Of a stretch of 64,000 bases of DNA, positions 54,971 to 62,771 are shown one piece after another (within the stretch, counting starts at the first letter, position 1; every line of letters starts with the position of its first letter). This stretch comes from Myxococcus xanthus (lineage in GTDB: Bacteria; Myxococcota; Myxococcia; Myxococcales; Myxococcaceae). The notes beneath the pieces were generated by a model that saw only the letters and a list, made by a program, of their open reading frames with translations, did no database searches and had not been told where the DNA came from. The position numbers and the translations under genes were made by a program. Where the stretch lies: contig NZ_CP017174.1 in assembly GCF_006402735.1 (NCBI RefSeq), positions 8,660,001 through 8,724,000 on the forward strand. Reading direction: 5' to 3'.

Positions 54971-55801
54971 TCAGGGGTCGACGTAGAGGTCGAGCAGGAC
55001 GTCGGAGCCGCCACCGTAACCACTGAAGTCGGTGACACCCTCGGCGCGCAGGACGTCCTCGTCGATGAAGGCCTGTCCGGTGCAGTCGCGAGGCGAGCGC
55101 CGCAGGACGGCCATGGCCGCGTCCGCCATGACTTCAGGCGAGCGGGCCCGCTGCATCGACTCGTCGCCCCCAAGCAGGTTCCGCACCGCCGCGGTGGCGA
55201 TGAGCGTCCGGGGCCAGAGCGCGTTCGCCGCGATGCCAGCCTCAGCCAGCTCCGCGGCCCAGCCGAGCGTGAGCAACGTCATCCCATACTTCGCCATCGT
55301 GTAAGCCGGGTGCAGCCCCAGCCAGCGCGGCGAAAGGTTGACCGGCGGAGACAGCGACAGGATGTGCGGGTGCGGCGAGCGGCGCAGGTGGGGAATCGCC
55401 GCGCGCGTGAGGAGGAACGTCCCCCGGAGCTGAATCTGCTGCATCAGGTCGAAGCGTTTGACCGGCAACTCCTCCGTCTTCAGCGGCGCCAGGGCGCTGG
55501 CGTTGTTCACGCAGAAGTCGATGCCGCCAAAGCGCGCCACGGCCTCGTCCACGGCGCGCTGCACGTCCGCTTCCTCCCGCACGTCCCCCACCACCGCGAG
55601 CGCCTGGCCCCCCGCGTCCTGGATGGCCTGCGCCGCCGTGTGCACTGTCCCGGGCAGCCGGGGGTTGGGCGTGTCTGTCTTTGCCAACAGCACGACGTTG
55701 GCACCCAGCCGTCCGGCGGCGATACCAATGGACAGCCCGATGCCACGGCTGCCTCCCGACATCAGCAGCGTGCGCCCCGCCAGTGTCGAGTTGGCGGTCA
55801 T
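54971..55801 (-). CDS. Short-chain dehydrogenase/reductase (HSDL2-like)
   Basis: A 276-residue Rossmann enzyme with G-G-S-R-G-I-G-L near the start, N-N-A-S-A-L in the middle and the active Y-T-M-A-K. The layout is the HSDL2 type, found with lipid metabolism in bacteria and peroxisomes. The substrate is not known. The ATG overlaps the TetR-family stop by 4 bp, so regulator and enzyme are made from one message. Confidence 0.87.
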   Translation of the reverse strand: MTANSTLAGRTLLMSGGSRGIGLSIGIAAGRLGANVVLLAKTDTPNPRLPGTVHTAAQAIQDAGGQALAVVGDVREEADVQRAVDEAVARFGGIDFCVNNASALAPLKTEELPVKRFDLMQQIQLRGTFLLTRAAIPHLRRSPHPHILSLSPPVNLSPRWLGLHPAYTMAKYGMTLLTLGWAAELAEAGIAANALWPRTLIATAAVRNLLGGDESMQRARSPEVMADAAMAVLRRSPRDCTGQAFIDEDVLRAEGVTDFSGYGGGSDVLLDLYVDP

Positions 55802-56472
55802 TGCGCGTCCTTGCCTCGCCTGGCGCCAGCCTTCGCCGCGCCGCGGTCGGGCCCTGGCTGCTGGTGGAGATGGGGGAAGACGTCGCGAACGATGGTAATC
55901 AACGCCTCGCTCAGCAGCAGGTGCGCGTCCTCGCGGGACAGCGTTCCCCCGCGAATCCACTCGCGGATGGTGGACTTCACCAGACCGCCGTAGGAACGCA
56001 TCATCGCGCGGTGCCGCGCGTCGCTGCCGACCTCCACCTTGAGGCCGAGGAACTCGAGCGTCTTCGCGGCGGCCACGTCGTCGGCCTCGGCGATGATGCG
56101 CTCGACCTCCGGGTCCGCGATGCTGCCCGCACCGGTGACGGCCACGTACGTCTTGCCGTGGGCGGCCACGGTGTCCAGGTACCACTCGACACTGCGCTCC
56201 ACCCGCTGCCGCAGGGTTCCGGTCGCACTCACCTTCTCTTCCAACCCGGGCATGAGCAGCATCCTCTTCACGACCTTCAGGTAGAGGTCGCGCTTCTGGC
56301 CGAAGTAATGGTTGAGCAGGCCCCGGGCCACGCCGGCTTCCCGGGCGATGTCCGTGGTGGAGACCTCCGCGTAGGGGCGCTCGCCGAACAGCCGCGTGGC
56401 ACACTCCAGAATCTGCTCGCGGCGTTCGTCCGGCTCCAACCGCTTCCAGCGGGGTGCGTCGGCCGAGCTCAT
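55798..56472 (-). CDS. TetR-family repressor of the fatty-acid operon
   Basis: A 224-residue regulator. The N-terminal helix-turn-helix (A-R-E-A-G-V-A-R-G-L-L-N-H-Y-F) follows an E-Q-I-L-E-C-A helix. The C-terminal helical part should bind an acyl-CoA or free fatty acid, in line with FadR-type TetR proteins, but this is inferred from position. The frame is open to 56490; ATG 56472, which overlaps the enoyl-CoA hydratase stop (ATGA), is preferred. It sits second in the operon, so it is likely autoregulated. Confidence 0.88.
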   Translation of the reverse strand: MSSADAPRWKRLEPDERREQILECATRLFGERPYAEVSTTDIAREAGVARGLLNHYFGQKRDLYLKVVKRMLLMPGLEEKVSATGTLRQRVERSVEWYLDTVAAHGKTYVAVTGAGSIADPEVERIIAEADDVAAAKTLEFLGLKVEVGSDARHRAMMRSYGGLVKSTIREWIRGGTLSREDAHLLLSEALITIVRDVFPHLHQQPGPDRGAAKAGARRGKDAQ

Positions 56473-57311
56473 GGCGTCACCTCCCGCCACGGCAGGAACG
56501 AGGGCAAATCATGCGCCACGGTCCGGGTGAAGCGAGGCGGCCGTTTCTGCAGGAAGGCCGACACCCCTTCCAGCGCGTCCGCGCTCCGGCTCAGGCTGGC
56601 GATGAGCTGGCTGTCCAACTGGAACGCGGGCTCCGGTGAGGGCAGCGCGCTCATTTGGTAGAGCGCCTGACGGATGACCGCCACGGACACGGGGGCCGTC
56701 GTCTCCACCAACTCCCGAGCCAGCGCCTCCGCGGCGTCCAGCACCGCGTCCGGCTCATGGAGGGAGCGGACCAGGCCCGCGCCCAGCGCCTCATCGGCGG
56801 GAATCAGGCGGCCGCTCACCATCCAGTCGAGCGCGCGCCCCAGACCGACGATGCGGGGCAGGAACCACGATGAGCCCGCCTCCGGGTAGATGCCGCGCCG
56901 GCTGAAGACGAAGCCGAAGCGGCTGTCCTTCGCGGCCAGGCGGAAGTCAGCGGGCAGCAGCATCGTCGAGCCCACGCCCACGGCGGCGCCTCGGATGGCG
57001 GCGATGACAGGCTTGCGCATCGCGAACATCCGCCGCGTGACGCGCGTGGCGGGCTCCACCCACGCGCCCCCGGGCGGCTCCGTGTTCGTCACCTCGAGCG
57101 AGCTGCCGCTCAGGTCCGCGCCCACGCAGAAGTCCTTGCCCGCGCCGGTGAGGATGACGACGCGGACGTCCTCGTCCGCATCGGCCGCGGCGAGCCCTGC
57201 TTCGAGCTCATCCGCCATGGTCACCGTGAATCCATTCCGCGCTTCGGGCCGGTGCAGCTCGAATGTGGCGACCCGGTCCGTCACCGAGGACCGGATGTGT
57301 TGGTAGGTCAT
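56469..57311 (-). CDS. Enoyl-CoA hydratase/isomerase-family protein
   Basis: A 280-residue crotonase-fold protein: oxyanion-hole segments F-C-V-G-A-D-L and R-G-A-A-V-G-V-G-S, later G-I-Y-P-E-A-G-S-S-W, where Glu may act in catalysis. The exact reaction (hydratase or isomerase) cannot be set. It is the first gene of the operon; the in-frame extension to 57755 is not crotonase-like. The promoter at 57342-57370 lies 30 bp upstream of ATG 57311. Confidence 0.9.
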   Translation of the reverse strand: MTYQHIRSSVTDRVATFELHRPEARNGFTVTMADELEAGLAAADADEDVRVVILTGAGKDFCVGADLSGSSLEVTNTEPPGGAWVEPATRVTRRMFAMRKPVIAAIRGAAVGVGSTMLLPADFRLAAKDSRFGFVFSRRGIYPEAGSSWFLPRIVGLGRALDWMVSGRLIPADEALGAGLVRSLHEPDAVLDAAEALARELVETTAPVSVAVIRQALYQMSALPSPEPAFQLDSQLIASLSRSADALEGVSAFLQKRPPRFTRTVAHDLPSFLPWREVTP

Positions 57312-57341
57312 GGAAGGTGCCCCGATGCTGCTGTGAGGGTG

Positions 57342-57370
57342 ATGATGGGCACCTGTTGGCAGACTGTCAA
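57342..57370 (-). promoter_or_regulatory. Promoter of the beta-oxidation operon, with nearby dyad
   Basis: On the - strand, TTGACA (57365-57370, perfect -35), a 17-bp spacer and CATCAT (57342-57347, 4 of 6 of -10) lie about 30 bp before the first start. Just upstream, at about 57388-57401, TTTGGA-AA-TCCAGA is a near-perfect dyad (5 of 6 arms) that could be the TetR operator. Confidence 0.65.
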
Positions 57371-57511
57371 TAGTGGGCTTCGTCTGGATTTCCAAACACT
57401 TCCAACGTGTTGCGTCATCCCTCCCAGGTGCGGCCATCCTGGCGTTCGCGTCTGTGCAAGTCATTCCGGAGCGGGGCACTGCTGGTCTGTAAAAAGACGC
57501 CAGTGCTGCTT

Positions 57512-57540
57512 TTGAAGTTTTCCCTGCTCGACTCGATACT
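57512..57540 (+). promoter_or_regulatory. Candidate promoter of the Cys-rich secreted protein
   Basis: TTGAAG (57512-57517), a 17-bp spacer and GATACT (57535-57540), four of six at each element, lie 54 bp before ATG 57595. Confidence 0.5.
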
Positions 57541-57594
57541 GCGGGGTGCCGGGACACACTTCGTGGTCCGGCCACCCGTCGTCGTGGAGTCACC

Positions 57595-57915
57595 ATGAAC
57601 CTGCTTTCGAAGACGCTGTTCGTGAGCGCCGCGGCCCTTGTCACGCTCTCCCCGCTGTCTGCGTCGGCGCTGCCCCCGGACTGCGACGTGCAGTGTGCCG
57701 ACGAAGCGCCCTGCTCGCTCGTTTGTGCGGTGCCCTGGGGGAGTCGCATCATCACCTGTGAGCGGTGGTTCAGCGACTACGAGCTGGGCGGCACATGCAC
57801 GCCGGACGCCCAGATTCCTTCCGAGGAGGAGGATGAGCTGTCGTCGGTGGAGCCGCGCCAGAGCAGCATGCCCGGCATGGCGGCCTGCCTGTCCGCGCCG
57901 GTGAGCGCCCGGTAA
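57595..57915 (+). CDS. Small Cys-rich secreted protein
   Basis: A 106-residue protein with a standard signal peptide ending A-S-A. The mature part carries six Cys in the spacing D-C-D-V-Q-C, A-P-C-S-L-V-C, T-C-E-R-W, T-C-T-P, plus one near the end, suggesting disulphides. GGAG lies 6 bases before ATG 57595. It is upstream of and codirectional with the SitA6-like gene at 145 bp. Function unknown. Confidence 0.75.
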   Translation: MNLLSKTLFVSAAALVTLSPLSASALPPDCDVQCADEAPCSLVCAVPWGSRIITCERWFSDYELGGTCTPDAQIPSEEEDELSSVEPRQSSMPGMAACLSAPVSAR

Positions 57916-58060
57916 CACGCGTCACCCCGGGCCGGCCCGCTCCGCGCATCCTGGCGTGGGGCGGGCGCCGCCCGGTGAACTCGGCAATGTCGCGGCTGGA
58001 GTTGATTCGCCCTCTCGCACGCCATCAGCGCCGCGGGAAACACGCCTTCCGGAGCCCTGC

Positions 58061-58753
58061 GTGCGGAACCCTGTCCTGTCGTGGTGCGTACTGCTCGTGG
58101 TCTGGCTGGGCGTGGCGTGCGCCGCTCGGCCGCCGCTGGTGCAGGCTTGGGAAGCGATGGACGCGGCCCGCTGTGCCGCGCCCGGTGAGGACCACTGCGT
58201 GGTGCTCGGCTGCGAGGAAGGCGTTTGCGGCTTGTTCGCCTGCGAGGATGTGCGCCAGTCCGACACGCCCGCGACCTCGTCCGTGAGCGCACCCGCCGCC
58301 GGGCACGTGCTGGCCCTGCGGCCGGGCTTTCCCATGGGTTCGGCCAGGCCCGGACGGTGGTGGCGCAGGGCGCATTGGCTTCGTCAGGGTGCGGAACCGG
58401 TGATGACGTTCCGCTGGTACCCGGAACGCCCGCCGCTAAGGCCGCCGCCCGTCCTGCCCGCGCCCCAGTTGCAGAAGCACCATCTGTTCCCCCAGGCCCC
58501 AACACTCTCGGCGTGGTTCAAGGAACGTGGCATCAATATCCACGACTACACGATATTCATCCCCACGCATGTCCACCGGCGCATCCATGGCGGCGGCGCA
58601 TCCGGAGGCCTGTGGAATGAAGCGTGGCGCCAATTCATCGAGACGCGAGGCAACAAGGTGCGGCGAGAAGACATCTTCCGGCATGCCGGTGAACTCATCT
58701 ACCGCTTCGAGCTCACCGGTCCCGTGCTCCCCTACTTCCGGCGGGCGCCGTGA
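58061..58753 (+). CDS. SitA6-type polymorphic toxin lipoprotein (TIGR02269/DUF2380)
   Basis: A 230-residue protein with a lipobox W-L-G-V-A-C-A, Cys-rich middle (A-P-G-E-D-H-C, G-C-E-E-G-V-C) and a C-terminal toxin-like domain from K-H-H-L-F-P-Q with H-D-Y-T, H-R-R-I-H-G-G-G and W-R-Q-F. The His-rich pattern is HNH/nuclease-like. SitA lipoproteins are moved between cells by TraA-dependent outer-membrane exchange and kill kin lacking the immunity protein (known for M. xanthus). GGAG precedes GTG 58061 by about 7 bases. Its GTGA overlap with the next gene fits a toxin-immunity pair. Nuclease action is inferred. Confidence 0.82.
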   Translation: MRNPVLSWCVLLVVWLGVACAARPPLVQAWEAMDAARCAAPGEDHCVVLGCEEGVCGLFACEDVRQSDTPATSSVSAPAAGHVLALRPGFPMGSARPGRWWRRAHWLRQGAEPVMTFRWYPERPPLRPPPVLPAPQLQKHHLFPQAPTLSAWFKERGINIHDYTIFIPTHVHRRIHGGGASGGLWNEAWRQFIETRGNKVRREDIFRHAGELIYRFELTGPVLPYFRRAP

Positions 58754-59487
58754 CACCCGAGGAAGAGGCCGGATTGCGCATCTATCAAGTCGAGGCGCCG
58801 CGACCGTCGCGCTACACGGGGAACCTACATGCCGCGCATCGATGGAGCCTGCCTGGACTCGCGGGCTGTCCCGGATGTAGTGCTGCCTGGAGCACCGCCG
58901 GGCTTCACTATCCATGTGTGGACCTGACATCGCTCCCGACACGGCACGAGTACGAAGAACCCCGCCCTGAGCCATACGAGGAGTGGGCTCGATTGCGCGA
59001 ACAGGTACGGCCCAAGGTGCCCCCCGGGTTCGCGTTGATGCCCGGGACCAAGTTGGGCCCGATGACCGGACGCGCCTCCGGAACCTTTGGACAGCTACAT
59101 CTTCAAGCGTGGACCCTGAGCCTCCGCCGTGAAGCACTGGAACAACTGCGGCAAGCAGGATTGCAAGGGCTGAACGGCTGCCCGATGCAACTCAAGGGAA
59201 GTGGAAGGAACCCGCCCGAACTGCTCGAACTCCAGCTGACGCCCTGTGGACACTTCCACCCGGACTGCCTTCCATCCGACCGAGAGCCTCCGTGCCCCAC
59301 ATGTGGCGTTGAGAGCTACGGTCTCCCCGACCCCTACCTCCTCGACGCGGCCTCCATCCCCACCACAGTGGACGTCTTCCGCCTCGCGGACTGGCCCACG
59401 CTCATCCTGGCCACGCAGCGCTTCGCGGACGCGGTCCAGCGCCTGGAACTCGACGGTGTCACGTTCCGTCAGGTCGCGGTCCGCTGA
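58750..59487 (+). CDS. SitI6-type double-CXXCG immunity protein
   Basis: A 245-residue cytoplasmic protein without signal peptide. It has the paired Cys motifs of the double-CXXCG family, C-P-G-C-S-A-A-W near residue 40 and C-P-T-C-G-V near 180, and the typical Y-T-G-N-L-H-A-A-H and L-D-A-A-S-I-P-T-T-V-D-V-F-R segments. Known members neutralise SitA6-type toxins. The start overlaps the toxin stop (GTGA), so the immunity is made with the toxin. Confidence 0.85.
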   Translation: MTPEEEAGLRIYQVEAPRPSRYTGNLHAAHRWSLPGLAGCPGCSAAWSTAGLHYPCVDLTSLPTRHEYEEPRPEPYEEWARLREQVRPKVPPGFALMPGTKLGPMTGRASGTFGQLHLQAWTLSLRREALEQLRQAGLQGLNGCPMQLKGSGRNPPELLELQLTPCGHFHPDCLPSDREPPCPTCGVESYGLPDPYLLDAASIPTTVDVFRLADWPTLILATQRFADAVQRLELDGVTFRQVAVR

Positions 59488-59747
59488 CCCACGGCCACGA
59501 ACAACGATGCATCAGGCAAACCGCTCCCTGCCCCCAGCGAAGCGCGGGCGGTGTGGATGCATATCGCGGACAGCCATTTGAATGAGCCGGGCGTGCGGGG
59601 AAGGCCCGGGGACAACCCACAGCTTCAGCCTGGATGCAGCCGACCGCCGCGCTCGGACAGGCTGGGACTTCCACGGCATCCTCCCGAGGGGTAGGAGGAA
59701 AGGCCGCCACTGCGCGCGGCACGGGGGGGCCGCGAAGACGTCAACGC

Positions 59748-60773
59748 CTAGCAGGCGCCGCAGTCCGCGGCGCAGCTGTCCGGCGTGTTGCTGGTGCCGC
59801 AGCTCTCGGAGAGCTGGCACGTCCCGTCACCACACTTGTAGATGTCCTGGGGACGGATGCGGGTGGTGAGCGGGCGGTACGTCACGCCGTTGTACGTGCA
59901 GCGCGCGTAGTACGTCCTCATGGAGTCCTGCTGGCAGTACGTCTGGGCAGCCCCCACGTGGGTGATGACGGCCGCGCAGTCCGGGTCCCCGCTCCACGAC
60001 GACAGGCCGCACGCGCGCACCGTGCTCTCGTCGTAGGCCAGATAGGGCGCGTCATTGGCCGCGAAGAGCCCCTGACCATTGAAGAGGTTGCCGAAGAAGA
60101 CGGCCTCATTCTGATTGTAGGTCTGCAGTTCCTCGGCCGTCGTCGGAATGGCGGTGCCCTGCGAGTCCTTGCCCTGCACGGAGATGTTCAGGTGCACACC
60201 GTACTTGTTCACGTGTGCAGCCAGGCAGCTCGACACCAGTTGCTGCTCGGACTCCGGGGCAACCGGGGCGCCCGGGCTCGACGGAGGAGGCGGCGTGGGG
60301 TTCGACCACGTCGGCGCCAGCCCCAGGGAACCCTGCCAGGTGTGCGTGGTGCCCGCATGCGTGTACGTCAGGGCCTGGCCGGAGGCGAGCGCGCACCGGA
60401 CGATGTATCGCATCACCTCCTCGGCCTTGACGGGGTCCGCGCTGAACCACGTATTGAAACCATTCGTCGACAAGCCGTTCGTCGACAGGCCATTCGTCGA
60501 CAAGCCATTGGTGGACAGGCCGTTTGTCGACAAGCCGTTCGTCGACAGCCCGTTCGTCGACAAGCCATTGGTGGACAGACCATTGGATGACACCAACTCG
60601 TCCGACTGGGTGCCCAGCGTCTCGCTCGCCGTCTCCATCGGCTCCGCCGGGCCACACCCCACGGCGGCGACAAGAAGCAACGCTGGCAGCAGCTCCCACC
60701 GGTGCGCACAACGGCGTCCGGCGTAGGTGACCTTGGGGCTGGAACAGGTCTTCGAGGTGGGGTGGTGATACAT
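59748..60773 (-). CDS. Lipoprotein with NGLST tandem repeats
   Basis: A 341-residue lipoprotein; the signal peptide after a long basic N-terminus ends A-A-V-G-C-G-P. Residues about 60-105 are eight perfect N-G-L-S-T repeats followed by N-G-F-N. The rest (from A-E-E-V-M-R-Y) is a compact domain with about 11 Cys, ending in a tail C-G-D-G-T-C-x4-S-C. GGAGGCAGCC before ATG 60773 fixes the start. The repeat may be a stalk lifting the Cys-rich head from the cell surface. Function unknown. Confidence 0.8.
   Translation of the reverse strand: MYHHPTSKTCSSPKVTYAGRRCAHRWELLPALLLVAAVGCGPAEPMETASETLGTQSDELVSSNGLSTNGLSTNGLSTNGLSTNGLSTNGLSTNGLSTNGLSTNGFNTWFSADPVKAEEVMRYIVRCALASGQALTYTHAGTTHTWQGSLGLAPTWSNPTPPPPSSPGAPVAPESEQQLVSSCLAAHVNKYGVHLNISVQGKDSQGTAIPTTAEELQTYNQNEAVFFGNLFNGQGLFAANDAPYLAYDESTVRACGLSSWSGDPDCAAVITHVGAAQTYCQQDSMRTYYARCTYNGVTYRPLTTRIRPQDIYKCGDGTCQLSESCGTSNTPDSCAADCGAC
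60465..60584 (-). repeat. Eight tandem copies of a 15-bp coding repeat (NGLST)
   Basis: The 120 bp hold eight 15-bp units, each coding N-G-L-S-T, with synonymous third-position differences (GTCGAC versus GTGGAC and so on). Units are in frame, so copy-number change by slippage would alter protein length without a frameshift. Confidence 0.95.
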
Positions 60774-60954
60774 GGCTGCCTCCGGTTTTTGGGGGTAGCC
60801 GCGTTTCTCGCGGCCAAGATAACCGGTAGTCCTTCTTTTCCCCTCTGACAGGTGCCCTCTCGGGCAGTTCGCGCACGTCGGTCATGCGGCAAACACGTAG
60901 TCCGTGCGCCGGCTGACGCTCAGCGTCCGTTCCGCCCAGCCGCCAACGTTGCAG

Positions 60955-62214
60955 TCACACGCGATGTCTCACGCCCGAGGGTGCGGGCGCCTGCGACTGT
61001 CGCGCGTCTCGTGGCATTTTCACCGTAAAGGTCGTTCCCTCTGCCTCGGAGGAGGACACGCACACAGCTCCTCCGTGCGCCTGGACGATTTGTTTCACGA
61101 TGAAGAGTCCCAGCCCCAGGCCACCGGCGCCGCGACGGTGGCCCTTCTCAGGGCCGGTGCCCACCTGGCGGAACGGGTCGAACAATGTCTCCAGCTGTTG
61201 AGACGGAATGGGCGTCCCGGTGTTGTGGACCTCCAGGACCTGCTCACCGTCCACGGCGATACATTTGAGCCGGACGGGCGTGTCCTCGGCGCCGTGCTCC
61301 AGCGCGTTGCTCACCAGGTTGCTGAGCACCTGCGCCAGCCGGTCCGCGTCCCAGAAGCCCTCCGACGCGCCCTCCACGTCCAGGGTGATGTGCCGGTCCG
61401 GATGCGCGGCGGACAGCTCCTCCACCACCATCCGGCAGACGATGGCCAGGCTGACCGTCCCCAGGTGCAGGGGGATGCCGCCCGCCAGGCGCGCGCGGGT
61501 GAGGTCGAGGATGTCGGAAATCATGGCGCCCATCCGCGCGGCGCTCGCCTCGATTCGCTGGGCGCACTGCTGCTGCTGGGCCGCCGGCAGCGTGCGTTGC
61601 GCCATGGCTCGCGCGGACAGGGCAATGGCATTCAGGGGGTTGCGCAGGTCGTGCCCGAGGATGCCGATGAACCGTTCACGAAACTCGGCCTCCTCGGTCA
61701 GCCGCTCCAGCGCGAGGTGGCGCGCGTTGCCATCCAGGGCCTCGCGGGTCAGCCGGGCCGTGGCGTGCTCCAGCGCGCCCTCCGCCCGGAGGCGGGCCTC
61801 GCGCTCACGCGCCAGCGCCTCGCGAAGCGCCTGCGCATCGTCCGCGTCATCGGGCAGCAGCCACAGCACGAAGGCATCCAACGCCTTCATGCCCACGGCC
61901 CGGAAGCGCGCCTCCATGCCCTCGCGGGTGATGCGCAGCACGACGGACACCGGCTCGCCCGTGTCCACCACGCGCACGCAGTCCTCCAGGCGCAGCCCTC
62001 GCACGCCCTCCTGCTCCCAGCACGACACACATGAAGGCAGGACCCAATCGTGCGCCTCCGGCTCGGCGGACGCCTCGAGCGCGGTCTGGCGCAAGTCGAG
62101 CACCTCCCCCGCCGTCCCTCGCACCGTCTCGAAGCGCAGGCAGGGCGCGGCGCCTCCCGCATGCGTCGTCCAGGTCCAGGCGGAGCCCCACTTCGACGAC
62201 AGACACACCCCCAT
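60955..62214 (-). CDS. Sensor histidine kinase
   Basis: A 419-residue soluble kinase. The first 115 residues have a PAS-like sensory region with three Cys (W-V-L-P-S-C-V-S-C-W-E and L-E-D-C-V). A charged coiled coil follows, then HisKA with His188 in G-I-L-G-H-D-L-R-N-P-L and an ATPase domain (Q-V-L-S-N-L-V-S-N-A-L and G-L-G-L-F-I-V-K-Q-I-V). G-rich AGGGGGA precedes ATG 62214. The Cys pair C-V-S-C could make it redox- or metal-sensitive, by inference. Confidence 0.84.
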   Translation of the reverse strand: MGVCLSSKWGSAWTWTTHAGGAAPCLRFETVRGTAGEVLDLRQTALEASAEPEAHDWVLPSCVSCWEQEGVRGLRLEDCVRVVDTGEPVSVVLRITREGMEARFRAVGMKALDAFVLWLLPDDADDAQALREALAREREARLRAEGALEHATARLTREALDGNARHLALERLTEEAEFRERFIGILGHDLRNPLNAIALSARAMAQRTLPAAQQQQCAQRIEASAARMGAMISDILDLTRARLAGGIPLHLGTVSLAIVCRMVVEELSAAHPDRHITLDVEGASEGFWDADRLAQVLSNLVSNALEHGAEDTPVRLKCIAVDGEQVLEVHNTGTPIPSQQLETLFDPFRQVGTGPEKGHRRGAGGLGLGLFIVKQIVQAHGGAVCVSSSEAEGTTFTVKMPRDARQSQAPAPSGVRHRV

Positions 62215-62771
62215 CGACGTCCCCCTGGCACGCGCTCCAGCCCCGATGCTCGACGCTCGGTCGCGGAACGCACACGAGACAAGAGTGACAAATCTCCGGG
62301 AGCGCGAACTTGTACGTGGGTACCGGCGCGGCCTTCAGTGCTCACTCCGCGCCAGTGCCAACGCGCCACGCGGCCCGGCACCCGCCGCGGTGTCCTCATT
62401 CCGCAATGGCCCTGCGCGAACGGCCAGGGCCTCGGCGTGTTCGCCCAGGACTCCGGCTCAATGCATGATGGCGAGGTCGCGCAGCTCGGGTCCGGAGGCA
62501 CCGCGCGGGGAGAACGACGTGGCACCTGTCATCAGGTTGACCTGGTACAGGACGTACGGGCCGCTGGTGGAAGTGCTCGCCCGACAGCTCCCTGAAGGGC
62601 TCCGAGGTGTCACTGGCATCGGCCGTCTGAGCCGGTGAGCCATCCCGCCTGTTTCAATGTCTGACGTGAGACATGAACACGCGGGATTGCACTCCGAGCC
62701 GCACGGCCCTGCGTCTCACCGTGCGGCTGACAAACGGACCGGGGAGGCCAGGCGTTCCAGGAACGGGCGAC
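62215..62771. other. 557-bp region between kinase genes with no gene identified
   Basis: Only short frames occur. One on the - strand (62458-62643, 61 codons) has a tail V-L-Y-Q-V-N-L-M-T-G-A-T-S-F that looks protein-like and could be a gene remnant, but it has no start or context to back it. The rest has mixed GC content and no clear signal. Confidence 0.4.

Noticed and set aside
56645..56690. tRNA-like D-arm stretch (GCGCTCATTTGGTAGAGCGCC)
   Set aside because: It lies inside the enoyl-CoA hydratase reading frame, and no anticodon, T-arm or acceptor pairing follows.
60455..60600. CRISPR-like short repeats
   Set aside because: Units are contiguous 15-mers coding NGLST with no spacers.
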